Shown here: positions 22,627 through 32,164 of the stretch, piece by piece | Layout of the letters: each line of letters begins with the position of its first letter | Position numbering within the stretch: the first letter of the stretch is position 1 | Origin: Nannochloropsis salina CCMP1776 | Lineage: Eukaryota > Sar > Eustigmatophyceae > Eustigmatales > Monodopsidaceae | DNA: 64,000 nucleotides | Direction of reading: 5' to 3' | Assembly (NCBI GenBank): GCA_004565275.1 | Contig: SDOX01000122.1 | Coordinates: 508,642 to 572,641, forward strand | The notes under the pieces: generated by a model | What the model saw: only the letters and a program-made list of their open reading frames with translations | Databases searched by the model: none | Told to the model about the DNA's origin: nothing | Made by a program: the position numbers and the translations under genes

Positions 22627-23072
22627 CTACTTTAATCGAAAAAAAGAAAGTTATGGCCTTGCAAGAAAAGTGTGGCCCGAACTTTCGTAGAAATAAGATG
22701 CTACGCTAAAGCAAACATCGCATTTATATCAGTTCGAGTCGACATCCGGTAATTTTTGCCTCAACATACTTTCGCTCGATGGATTGTGACTGCCACAGAG
22801 CCTTAAATATAGCGTTGGAAAGACAAATGTATCGTCAGATAAAAGAAAATATTAGGCACGGCGAAGCCATGCCACGGGCAAACCCGTCTTAAATTTCATG
22901 ATAGACAGGAGGCCAATGAGAAAATGCTATAATTCTTCATTTGTGTCCAATGTACTGCTAACATGTGTCAGTAACCTGAGTATGGCTAATTATATGGCCA
23001 CATACCTATTGCAAAAAAAGTGGGTGAGAAACTTTGAGAACACAGCCTTCGCCACCTACATTTCTTGTCCTC

Positions 23073-23309
23073 TTAACAATCGCCATCACGCATAAAGTAT
23101 TGAAGCGGATTGTCTACCACCTTAGTGACTGCAATTCCTCCGTCGTAGAACTGAAAAGGATGCAGCAAGCACACGCCGAGGGCGGGAGGTTGGAGGGCGC
23201 CCGAGAGGAAGATACGAATACTGGCGACTTCCACAGTGACGTCGGCGAGCCCCCATGGTAACTTGTCCTCTAGCCATCTCCTGCCGGTCTCCAAGTAGCA
23301 CAATGTCAC
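23073..23309 (-). CDS. Possible small gene or terminal exon
   Basis: A 78-codon frame begins with ATG at 23309 and ends at 23073. It reads RRWLEDKLPWGLADVTVEVA, SIRIFLSGALQPPALGVCLL and HPFQFYDGGIAVTKVVDNPL, which is balanced and protein-like. An overlapping frame on the same strand is also open but Arg-rich, as expected for a shadow. It may be a short gene or the last exon of a longer one whose upstream exons overlap the promoter of the Tim17-family gene. No family is recognised. Confidence 0.3.
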   Translation of the reverse strand: MTLCYLETGRRWLEDKLPWGLADVTVEVASIRIFLSGALQPPALGVCLLHPFQFYDGGIAVTKVVDNPLQYFMRDGDC

Positions 23310-23462
23310 TCATGTGACAGGGCTTTCAAGGGGGTTGAGATCCATTTGCTGAACGCTTATCCCTTCCTGAGAAAGTCAACAACTTTGCACGAGCACTTGT
23401 CGATATGCCTCCTGCACTCTTGTTGTTTTTTTCAAGGACTAAGCAAATTCTCCTCTCTCCCA

Positions 23463-24681
23463 ATGCGTATGCTCATTCGCGTTTATAAACAATCGTCTGC
23501 ATTTCGATGGTTAAATTCGTCTCTTGAAATCCCAAACAGGCACGGGGGTACACTCAATTTTCATTCGATGTCTCAAGTACCCTGGACCCGAATTCGTGAG
23601 TTCAAAGAGGAGCAGGAAAGGAAAAAACGACATTTAGTGGAATCCGGACAAGAAGCTCTTCGGTCTCAACGTGATGTTCTTCAACATGAGGCAAGAAGTC
23701 AGGGTCAAGAGACGGAGGAGAACTCATTTCTGGGGCGTTTTAAAGGAAGTTATTTCAAGGAGCGCCTTCTCTTTGGTGGCGTGGTGGGCAGCGTCACTGG
23801 CGCTTTTTTCGGAGGACGTAAGTGCATGCTACCGTTGTGTACAAACAAAATAGCCCAAGGACGAATCAACATAATCGCAGCTATTGAATATATGAAAAGA
23901 CATATGGACTCGTGTGAAGCAGACCCCTTCTGTGTGTATCTCACTGTTTGCATGGCTTACAAAGCATGGTTAGGAATACTACAACAATAAAACAAGAACA
24001 AATAGCTACAAAATGAACGGCGAGTAGTTGAGACATTTGTGAGCAGCATGGTTACTATAAGCCGAAAGTGATCTGGACTATTTGTAAGGATGATAAGCCT
24101 TGTTGTATCGGGACATTCTGTTTCCTGCTTTGTTGAAAAGCTGACTCACCCTCGTGCTAAAAGTTGAACTTCCGCTTATCCCTACAGTAGATGCAGTACA
24201 GGGTATTAAAAAGGGTAAAGCCTTTGGTGTGGTGTTGAACAACTTTCAAGCTAAAGTCAAATTTTCTGCCGAACACGTCGGCAGTGCTGCGGCTATCTTT
24301 TCCATGTAAGTGATAGTAACATATCTGACTTGACCGAGCTACAACGCTTTCATTCGACTGAAACCAAACATATAATTGAAACGCTATCGTTGCATATGGC
24401 ATCTCATACAAATTTAACCTTGTTATGTCCACCTATCTGCGGTCTCCCGCTTCTCTTACAGCTTCTATTCGTCCTATCAGGGCATAAAATACATAACGAA
24501 GGTGGCTCGAAATGAATGTGATTGGGGAAATCCTGCCACAGCAGCTTTGTGTACCATACCACCTCTCCTGATCTCAACAGCGTTTCGTCGCAATGTACCG
24601 TATGCCGTTTTATTGATTGGTATGGATGTTATCAGCGACGCGTCGTCATCGTCTCCTTCCAGTGGCACCCGTACGTCCTAA
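23463..24681 (+). CDS. Tim17/Tim22/Tim23-family mitochondrial membrane protein
   Basis: Three exons, 23463-23817, 24188-24305 and 24462-24681, give 230 residues with agreeing phases. The N-terminal 115 residues are soluble, with a charged coiled-coil-like segment (IREFKEEQERKKRHLVESGQ). The rest has the four-helix Tim17 layout: GGVVGSVTGAFFGGLDAVQG, the glycine-rich first helix; VGSAAAIFSIFYSSYQGIKY, the second; then RNECDWGNPATAALCTIPPL, the conserved Arg...Asp-x-x-N segment before the third; and NVPYAVLLIGMDVI, the last. The family includes Tim17, Tim22, Tim23, NDUFA11 and TIMMDC1; the sequence does not decide between import translocase and complex I roles. The frame is open upstream of the ATG, and an alternative start at the Met of SMSQVPW is possible. 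Confidence 0.75.
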
Positions 24682-24835
24682 GCAATGCACGCGATGTCTT
24701 CTTTCGTGCGAATACCAGGAAACATAGTACAACAATTTCAAAGAAAAATTACGCGTGACAGGCCTTCCAGGGCAAAAAGACTCCCACACTCGTGGATTCG
24801 CACGTTTTATTCTTCAGATCACGGCCAATCTTGAC

Positions 24836-25903
24836 TTAGAGCTCCTCTCTCGGACCTTTTTTAAATTCATCAAAAGGAGCACGCAAAGCTTTAGCAAGGG
24901 AGGCTGTGACAATGCGTTTACCTGTAAATGGCCTCCGGGAATGCATCACGGTGTGATTGTCAATCAATATGAAGTCACCCCGACACCATGGAAATGCCAC
25001 TGCAAGCTCCTCCATTAGCCTACCAGCTACCGTTATGAGGCTGGGATCAAGGTAGCTCCCGTCCGCAAACTCTATGGCTGTTTCTCCTTTGTTGCGTGAA
25101 TCATTCCAGCCCGTAAAGACCGCCACGACCGAGTTAAAGAATGTTTTGCGCCCGGATCGGTTTTCCCCCAGATCGTGCCGCACAGCTGGCAAAACAGGTG
25201 AGATAGTGCGAAGACTGCCATCTGGCAACCATTCTCCTGAATAATTTAGTGACTTCAGGATATTGCTGACTTTCGAACGGTCCGATGTCGCATATGTCGA
25301 CTTCCAACCTCGTCCAATGGCGGAGGAAGGGTCGTCCTCCTCGGGCATGACGCGGATATATCGCACACCCTTCTCCAGCTTTCGAATAAATTCGGGGTGA
25401 AGGGCTTCAAGGCGCCTGCAAATTTCCCAAGATGGGAGCACCGGAGTTTCTCCCCCGGTCTCAGAGGGCATATCGCATTGAAAGAAAACCTTATCCGGGA
25501 AAGAGGGCACCTGCGCCATCTCGTGGTGGAAAGGAATTTTCTCTGTGGGCGGAGACTCATTCGTTGTGAAAACCCTTGGGGCGAGTTGCCGCCGCACAGC
25601 CGCCCCACCCACATAAGGAAAATTTTCAAACCCAAATGTTTCGACTATGTCGTTGAAATGATGTGGCGAATCAATGTGAAAGCCCTTGAAGAGGATGGCT
25701 CCGTGTTTTAGCAACAAGTCGTCCAGCAACTTAGGAGTCGACGCCAGCACCCACTTAGTCAACCTCTCTTGCGAGGTACCTTCACTGATATTCATCTTTT
25801 TATTGGGTCCCAGGACGAGAGGAAACTCAATGCCATCAAAGACTTTTTGTTCAGGGATCCGAATGGACACCACAGCACCATCTTCGGGAAAAGATGCCTG
25901 TAA
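24836..25903 (-). CDS. TauD/TfdA-type Fe(II)/2-oxoglutarate dioxygenase (clavaminate synthase-like), main exon
   Basis: This exon begins after a TTACAG acceptor and encodes about 355 residues. It closely follows the plant At3g21360 type: LLLKHGAILFKGFHIDSPHH, ETFGFENFPYVGGAAVRRQL, FTTNESPPTEKIPFHHEMAQ, then EDDPSSAIGRGWKSTYATSD, FFNSVVAVFTGWNDSRNKGE and DFILIDNHTVMHSRRPFTGK. The iron site is visible: the H-x-E of FHHEMAQ and the distal His of MHSRRPF, with Arg for 2-oxoglutarate just after. The fold is complete. The substrate of this subfamily is unknown. There is no ATG at the 5' end of the exon and a stop lies upstream in frame, so at least one more 5' exon is needed; a candidate is listed separately. 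Confidence 0.9.
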   Translation of the reverse strand, partial: LQASFPEDGAVVSIRIPEQKVFDGIEFPLVLGPNKKMNISEGTSQERLTKWVLASTPKLLDDLLLKHGAILFKGFHIDSPHHFNDIVETFGFENFPYVGGAAVRRQLAPRVFTTNESPPTEKIPFHHEMAQVPSFPDKVFFQCDMPSETGGETPVLPSWEICRRLEALHPEFIRKLEKGVRYIRVMPEEDDPSSAIGRGWKSTYATSDRSKVSNILKSLNYSGEWLPDGSLRTISPVLPAVRHDLGENRSGRKTFFNSVVAVFTGWNDSRNKGETAIEFADGSYLDPSLITVAGRLMEELAVAFPWCRGDFILIDNHTVMHSRRPFTGKRIVTASLAKALRAPFDEFKKGPREEL

Positions 25904-26020
25904 CACGTAACGAGAGACAAGTTGGAATTCTCAAATACGCATTGAATTTTGCGCATTTCAAATAGACCCACGAAGGCACGCGAAGTACAACCCAGAGATA
26001 TGGCACGTGAGTACAACCCA

Positions 26021-26090
26021 GATATATCATTGGAAAAGGGAGCCTGAGGGGGACCAGAGATATTTTTGGAAAAGGGAGCCAGAGGGGGAC
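26021..26090. repeat. Short imperfect tandem duplication
   Basis: Two copies of a 32-34 base unit, 26021-26054 and 26059-26090, share GGAAAAGGGAGCC and AGGGGGAC with a few differences. Just to the left, AGTACAACCCAGA occurs twice, at about 25984 and 26010. The block lies in the presumed first intron of the dioxygenase gene. Confidence 0.75.
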
Positions 26091-26533
26091 GCTTCGGCTT
26101 TTTAACACCCGCAGGCATTTCAGAGATGATAGCGTACAAAAGACACGAATGTGCCTACACTCACTGATTTGTGCAACCAAGTACATGCACCTTAATCGAG
26201 GAAGATGCTTTGCTTTTTTTCATGAAGCAAAAGACAATTCAAAAGAAGAAATGTAACTTCGTGGGGTATTCAAATAAATGACACGACAGATGCAGCACGG
26301 TGCAGTCCAGGCATCACCACTTTTCAAGTCATTATTATCATAGAAAGAGTACAAAAAACTCTTACGTCACGCAATGTCTGAAATATAGAGCCCATGCTGG
26401 TAATGGAAAGCTTTGTAAGGTTGCAGAGTGCGATGTTGTACAAGACAACAGATGCAAAAAAGTAATACAGAACTTTATGGGTTCTTGGCCGAAATAATTT
26501 TACGTAGGACATACACATGTACACCGACCTTAC

Positions 26534-26653
26534 CTGAGAGCTTTGTAAGGTGTCTGTCGATTGAAAGGAAACAGCTAGCGGCAAGAAGAGAATCGTACTC
26601 AGCAAAAGAAGCAGCTGGCAGTGAACCACCTTGCAGGTGGGAAGGAAAGCCAT
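26534..26653 (-). CDS. Candidate leader exon of the dioxygenase gene
   Basis: A 40-codon exon starts with ATG at 26653 and ends at a GTAAGG donor. It encodes a signal peptide: MAFLPTCKVVHCQLLLLLST, then ILFLPLAVSFQSTDTLQSSQ, with Phe after AVS as in heterokont plastid leaders. It ends in phase 0, which matches the acceptor of the dioxygenase exon at 25903. The implied intron of 630 bases is longer than others in the window, so extra small exons, or a separate gene, remain possible. If joined, the dioxygenase would enter the secretory route or the plastid. Confidence 0.5.
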
Positions 26654-27338
26654 GATAGGAGCGGCTAAGCCTGTGCTATATAGTACCGAAATCAACATAG
26701 GGATACTGTATGTGATGCGTTCATACATTTAATTAAGCACTCCTTGTCAAGGTGACAGGTCAAGCCACGCGACCTATGAAGTGGAATAGTGTCTGATTCC
26801 CTCTTTCGAGTGAAATACCAACTGCAGCAAGGATACCAGTTCGCATTGGCCGGCCAGCTGGCGTATAGCATTAATGAAATTACAACAAAGGAGCGGGGTC
26901 GTCTTCCTCCTTGCCCAAGCCAGCACACACATCACTAGGTCGGGAGCGTCGAGACCGAGGCATGCCGGTGCTCGCCGGCCGAAGACGGCGAGGGAGGGCG
27001 AGGGCTCTGCGGCCCGAAGCCGCCACGTTTGTGTCCATGCGAGCCGTACGCCTTCTCTTTTCGGGGAACTCCGGAGACTTTTGACAGGGAAGGTGCGCAT
27101 GTGTATATTTTTCTCATTCACCTTGAAACGGTCGCGCGTGCATTATGCCGTCATTTACCTGGCCGACCTCCGGGTGGTACTTTCTTCTGTTCATCAGATC
27201 AACATGACGCTAAAATATTATGCTAAACAATTTGAATCTGCGTTTTCACTCCAAGCCCTCATCCAGTGGGTGCGCAACCTCTCCAATTGCATTGACGAGA
27301 TTGGTCTCTGTAGGACTTAAAAAAGGATTTCAAAAAGG
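26654..27338. other. Upstream region between dioxygenase and MTHFR genes
   Basis: These 685 bases lie between divergent genes. A GC-rich patch near 26930-27060 has open frames on both strands, but none is protein-like. No specific regulatory element was recognised. Confidence 0.35.
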
Positions 27339-29567
27339 ATGGGGGGCCGCAAGATAATTGATACCATTCACTCTGTGCTGGCTGAAGGCGGCACGACTTT
27401 GTCGCTGGAGTTTTTCCCGGCCAAGACAGAGGAAGGGATGGGCAACCTTTTGGCCCGCATTGAGGACATGGTTGCTCGCTTGCAGCCCACATTTGTGACG
27501 CTGACATGGCGTTCAGCCTTTGCGGACGAGAGTCTCTGGCTGAAGATAGGTGGCATTGTGCAACGCGAGTTCTCTGTCGACGTCCTATTACATTTGACCT
27601 GTCACTTGCCACGAGCAGACCTGGTCCGTGTGCTTCAAAACGCTAGGGATGCTGGCATTCGCAACATTTTGGCTTTGAGAGGAGATCCTCCTATCGGGGA
27701 GGACCGATGGCAGCCTGTGCCTGGAGGCTTTTCGAACGCCGTTGAATTGGTTCATTTGATTCGGGAGCTGCATGGCGACCATTTCTGTATAGCTGTTGCT
27801 GGCTACCCTGAGGTTCACACTGAATGCTGGAATTCCCCAGATTTACCTCCATCCGAGCAGAGTTTTGCGCAAGACCTGACATTTCTCAAGGACAAAGTCG
27901 ATGCCGGAGCAGACTTGGTTATCACTCAGTTTTTTTACGACGTCCCTAAGTATATAAGCTTTCATGATAAGTGCCGGGAGATCGGCATCCCGGCACACAT
28001 CCCAATATTACCAGGCTACCTGCCGATTCAAAATTACGCTTCATTTCGCAAGTTTACATCCTGGTGCAAGACCTCTGTACCGAATACCATTGACAAGGCA
28101 CTGGAGAAGGTTAAAGATGAAGACGAGCAGGTCAAAGCTCTGGGAGTTCAAGAGGCCTTGCGAGCTTGCCGGCAGCTTTTGGACCACGGCCATCGTACCC
28201 TCCATTTCTACACCCTCAACTTGGAGTCCACTGTGACAAGTGTGGTCGAGGGCCTGGGACTTCTTCCTAAAGCCAACCTTCGCGAGCTCTCCTGGCAACG
28301 TCATAAAGCGTCCGGAAACCGGGTTCGGGCTAAGGGTGGCCCCGCGGAAGAGGTACGTCCCATATTCTGGGCGAATCGCCAGACAAGCTACGTGTCTCGC
28401 ACCAACGATTGGGACGAGTTTCCGAACGGCCGATGGGGAGATTCTCGTTCACCCGCCTATGGTGAACTGTCGCACTATTATCTAGAATTCAAGAGGCCGA
28501 AGGTTGACCGACAAATGTTATGGGGAATTCCCACGAAACACGAAGATGTGTACAATGTATTTGTTCGATTCTTGGACGGCAAAGTGGGAAGTCTACCCTG
28601 GTGTGAACAAGCTCCAGCGCCGGAAACGTCAGCCATCTCATCGAACCTCAAATTTTTGAATGCAAATGGGTATTTGACCATCAATTCCCAGCCAGCAGTG
28701 GACGGGCGCCCCTCAACAGATCCTGAAGTGGGATGGGGCGGCCCGGGAGGTATTGTCTATCAGAAGGCCTACGTGGAATTTTTCTGCAGCCCTGACAAGC
28801 TCAAAGTTCTCATGGAGGAAATGGACAGACATCCAAATTTGTCATATCATGCTGTGAATGTCAAGGGTCAAGAATATACTAATACGAGAAGCGCTCGTGT
28901 GAATGCGGTTACCTGGGGCGTATTCCCTGGGCGCGAGATAGTGCAGCCGACAGTGGTTGACTCCGTGTCCTTTGGGGCCTGGAAAGACGAGGCATTTGAA
29001 CTCTGGCTTACGCAATGGGCCACAGCGTACCAAGAGGGCTCTTTGTCACGAATGCTGATCCACGAGATACACGACACATTTTATCTCGTTAACATTGTCG
29101 ACGAGAACTACGGTGGGGATAAGACAGCGATAGCCGAGACAGAAGATGCGGTTCGCCTGGAGCACAAAAGCGAAGGAAATGACGTCACCCGTCTGGAAAA
29201 CACAGTGAATCGCCATCTGGACATCTTCTCTCTTTTTAAATGTGTGATTACGCGGGGGTTCACCTCTGATCAGCTCTTCCATTTTGCGTCAGAAACACAA
29301 CGGGAAAGCGAGCATCTTTACGCTGTTGTGAAGGAGCTGAAGGCTATAAACCATGACACGGCGAATGAAAACCGGATGTTGCGTACTTCCCTCATGCAGA
29401 CTCAACAAGAAATTGCGGACATTAAATCCGAGTTGAAGCGTCTTCGAATCCAGCGCGGACTCGATCTCATAAAGCCCACTACTGGCTTTCTTCATTCAGG
29501 GCAGCATGCGGCCGCCGGCGCTATAACTCCTCTAGTCGCTTCAAATACGATTTGCAAAAACGCATGA
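27339..29567 (+). CDS. MTHFR: Methylenetetrahydrofolate reductase with C-terminal coiled-coil extension
   Basis: An intronless gene of 742 residues. The enzyme reduces 5,10-methylene- to 5-methyltetrahydrofolate for methionine synthesis, using FAD. The N-terminal barrel (about 1-300) shows TTLSLEFFPAKTEEGMGNL, the NILALRGDPP loop, VAGYPEVHTE and DLVITQFFYD. A linker with NRQTSYVSRTNDWDEFPNGR follows, then the eukaryotic regulatory domain (about 360-580) with GGPGGIVYQKAYVEFF, NAVTWGVFPGREIVQPTVVD and IHDTFYLVNIVDENY. Eukaryotic enzymes normally end soon after this. Here another 155 residues follow, with a heptad-like coiled coil at about 650-707 (HLYAVVKELKAINHDTANEN; LMQTQQEIADIKSELKRLRI). 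The extension has no frameshift signs and looks genuine. Cofactor preference for NADH or NADPH cannot be judged. Confidence 0.96.
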   Translation: MGGRKIIDTIHSVLAEGGTTLSLEFFPAKTEEGMGNLLARIEDMVARLQPTFVTLTWRSAFADESLWLKIGGIVQREFSVDVLLHLTCHLPRADLVRVLQNARDAGIRNILALRGDPPIGEDRWQPVPGGFSNAVELVHLIRELHGDHFCIAVAGYPEVHTECWNSPDLPPSEQSFAQDLTFLKDKVDAGADLVITQFFYDVPKYISFHDKCREIGIPAHIPILPGYLPIQNYASFRKFTSWCKTSVPNTIDKALEKVKDEDEQVKALGVQEALRACRQLLDHGHRTLHFYTLNLESTVTSVVEGLGLLPKANLRELSWQRHKASGNRVRAKGGPAEEVRPIFWANRQTSYVSRTNDWDEFPNGRWGDSRSPAYGELSHYYLEFKRPKVDRQMLWGIPTKHEDVYNVFVRFLDGKVGSLPWCEQAPAPETSAISSNLKFLNANGYLTINSQPAVDGRPSTDPEVGWGGPGGIVYQKAYVEFFCSPDKLKVLMEEMDRHPNLSYHAVNVKGQEYTNTRSARVNAVTWGVFPGREIVQPTVVDSVSFGAWKDEAFELWLTQWATAYQEGSLSRMLIHEIHDTFYLVNIVDENYGGDKTAIAETEDAVRLEHKSEGNDVTRLENTVNRHLDIFSLFKCVITRGFTSDQLFHFASETQRESEHLYAVVKELKAINHDTANENRMLRTSLMQTQQEIADIKSELKRLRIQRGLDLIKPTTGFLHSGQHAAAGAITPLVASNTICKNA

Positions 29568-30005
29568 TCACACACAGGCAACAAGGAGTACGAGGCGTTG
29601 CGAGAGCGGACTTTCAAAAAGTCATGGACATGATATATGTAGTTTGGGAGTCTTCGTCATAGCAATCCAGTTTGCCAAGTGACATGGAACATCAGGCTAT
29701 TTATGCCAGTACTGTAATGGCACACGTCACACATCCTCCTCCGCAACTTTAGTTACGTCACTCGCGCACATATGGCTAGCTTTACAAAACCGTGAATGAA
29801 GTGAGAGGAAGGAATTTCGCGTACCTTCAAATGATTGCAAACGATGCTGATATCATCGAAAAGAATTATGACACATGAAATAGAAACCCGATTATCTTAT
29901 CGTATAGAGCATTTATTAATACTCACAGACTTTTGCTATGTAGCCATCTGAAAATTTCTCAACTTTTGATAATCAGAAATTTTACCGAGACAACTCCTCT
30001 TGGGC
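29568..30005. other. Intergenic between converging genes
   Basis: These 438 bases hold the 3' ends of MTHFR and the PRMT3-like gene. TTTATT at 29912-29917 reads AATAAA on the minus strand about 90 bases beyond the methyltransferase stop and may be its polyadenylation signal. Confidence 0.45.
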
Positions 30006-31676
30006 TCAGCTTCCTAGCGTAAAGCTTTGTTGCCCGTTTCCAAGTAACAAGCTTCCCATGTTTCGCCGCACCTCCCACGAGATATGTACATCATACTCAC
30101 GATGGTTAGTTGATGTCCGTCTAAAGCCTATGTTTCCCTTTATGGTGTCACCCTCCGTAAGCACCTCATTTGGTGCTCCCGACAACCAGAAAAGCGTCTG
30201 ATGCCAGTGAGTATCGTTGGCCTCGGGTCGCGTGGAGAAACTTACAACTTGCTGACCAAGTAGGTTTTCAAAGAAAGTGTCAAAGGAGACCACCAAGCCG
30301 CATAAGGGTAAAGGTTCGATTTGCGAAGCTTGAACATCCAGCACGAAGTCGGCCTCGAAATCAAGGTCCCGTGCTTTCACAGTGTAGAGATCAAAATCTT
30401 TGAAGATGAAAGCGTCAGTAAGAATTGCCTCTTGATGTACACTCTCCACAGCCGGCTCAGACATGACCGCGGCCCGAAGAGGGCTCATATCCAACCCGTA
30501 CACGTCCGACCACCAGCTCAGTCGGCGCTCCACGTCGCTTACTCCCTGAATAACCATTGAGCAACGGCTGGGTAGCATCAAGCCGCCCGGACGCAAATAT
30601 TTGTCACGCGCTGTCAATACACTCAGCAACATGGACTCGTACAAGAGGCAGTAGCCCATCCATTCTGAGACAATTACGTCGACTTCAGCCACGGGGAGCC
30701 TTATCTCCTCGATCTTGCCTTGAATAAGTTTAACTTTGTGTCCCATACCATTGAGTTGGACAATAGCTCTAGCCGGTTTCACAATTTCACTACAGTCCAC
30801 ACCAAAAACTAGATCTGCCCCTGCTTTTGCGGCGAACATTGAAAGCACACCGCTACCAGCACCGACATCCAGGACCACCCTATCAGTCATACCTGCCTGA
30901 AAAATTGCGTCGCGATAGGCATGTGTACGCACTCTATCTTTGAGCATGGTCTCATGAATAGCATGGTGGTTATATGATCTAAAGTAGTATGTGTCATTGT
31001 CTGGGGCCTGAGGTGTCGATGACACTCGCACGTCGTCGTCAACAGCCGCCATAAGCATGCTCAGCCGGCGCAGCCGTGCATGTGCTTCCCTCAAGTCTGT
31101 GCGTAAACTTTCATTTTCTTGCATTAGAAATTCAGGATTCAAATCTGGACCTTCCGCCTCCATGGTAATGTTGCCACATGCCTTATCTTTTGACTCGTCA
31201 CCTGTTCGGCCATCTCCCTCTCGCGAAAGAACTGCGTCATCCATACCACGCGCCTCGAGCAACTTTCCCAATCCATACAAGAGAGGGTCTTCCTGAATTA
31301 TAGGCTGCAAATATAGTTCGTCTTTCAAAGCAGCACTCAAACTATCTGCGTCCGTAACCCGAGCTACGATGTCCTCTGCAGAAATACCTCGCTTGGCGAG
31401 GGTGCGGATAAAATTTATTAGCTTCATTGCTCCGTACAAATCTAATTGATGCCTGTTCAACAGCCCAAAGAAATCAAGGCCCATTACTCGGTCAGCAGCT
31501 AAAGCGGCCTCAGGAGAGATTTCCTCGATATCCGAAAGGAGACATCTTGTGGGAACCTCATCAGGGCCCTCATCTACCCAGTCGTTCCATTCATCATCGC
31601 CTCGCGCGCAAACGTTGATAGAGCTGTCATCACTAACGCTTGCTATGCTAGAGCCATCATTCTCGTGGCCATCCAT
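30006..31676 (-). CDS. Protein arginine methyltransferase, PRMT3-like
   Basis: An intronless gene of 556 residues from the ATG at 31676; the frame stays open to 31763 but without ATG. It is a type I arginine methyltransferase. The AdoMet fold shows YYFRSYNHHAIHETMLKDRV, VLDVGAGSGVLSMFAAKAGA, the double-E loop SEWMGYCLLYESMLLSVL and the THW loop DTHWHQTLFWL. The N-terminal region matches PRMT3 in layout: an acidic start (DDEWNDWVDE), then CLLSD...SPEAALAADR, and QLDLYGAMKLINFIR with YLQPIIQEDPLLYGLGKLLE. In PRMT3 this part is a C2H2 finger that recognises ribosomal protein S2. Here only Cys45 of the four ligands remains; the others are Ser48 and non-His residues. A coiled segment (ESLRTDLREAHARLRRLSML) links the two parts. 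Confidence 0.92.
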   Translation of the reverse strand: MDGHENDGSSIASVSDDSSINVCARGDDEWNDWVDEGPDEVPTRCLLSDIEEISPEAALAADRVMGLDFFGLLNRHQLDLYGAMKLINFIRTLAKRGISAEDIVARVTDADSLSAALKDELYLQPIIQEDPLLYGLGKLLEARGMDDAVLSREGDGRTGDESKDKACGNITMEAEGPDLNPEFLMQENESLRTDLREAHARLRRLSMLMAAVDDDVRVSSTPQAPDNDTYYFRSYNHHAIHETMLKDRVRTHAYRDAIFQAGMTDRVVLDVGAGSGVLSMFAAKAGADLVFGVDCSEIVKPARAIVQLNGMGHKVKLIQGKIEEIRLPVAEVDVIVSEWMGYCLLYESMLLSVLTARDKYLRPGGLMLPSRCSMVIQGVSDVERRLSWWSDVYGLDMSPLRAAVMSEPAVESVHQEAILTDAFIFKDFDLYTVKARDLDFEADFVLDVQASQIEPLPLCGLVVSFDTFFENLLGQQVVSFSTRPEANDTHWHQTLFWLSGAPNEVLTEGDTIKGNIGFRRTSTNHREYDVHISWEVRRNMGSLLLGNGQQSFTLGS

Positions 31677-32164
31677 CCTTACACGCTGCCTAGCGTTTTT
31701 AAACCTGTACGACGAGCGTCGATACACGTGTGAGTAGACAGACGGAAATGCAGGAAGATACAAGCGCAGAGCTCATGACTTTACCGAAAGACAAACTTTT
31801 TTTTCAGTCCTGCAGAATGCATTCCAGATAAGTGAAGAATAGAAGAATCTTCACGACCAGTAAGAAATACAGCGGCCTACATCGATACCAAGCAAATCTT
31901 GTACTCAAGCCTGAATTAACCTCCCGACCCCCAGCATCAAATCGTCTGGCTCATCGCTCATGCGCCGTGGCTACGTACACGCTCGCACCATAATGCCGAC
32001 CTGATGTTACTTTCGGCACGCAAGGCCCTCTTAAACATACATTCTGCGTGCGCATTCGCTAACAGATTTGACTCTTAGCACCAGCGAGCAGGTTGGGCAT
32101 CCTCTTAGTTTTGGGGGCCTCAAGCGCCAGAGGAGAAACCCGCCATTTTCCCTACCGTCGTGGG
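31677..32164. promoter_or_regulatory. Divergent upstream region of PRMT3-like and NAD kinase genes
   Basis: The 488 bases between two outward-reading genes. Both reading frames stay open somewhat into this interval without an ATG, so short 5' coding exons could lie here. No element was identified. Confidence 0.35.
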
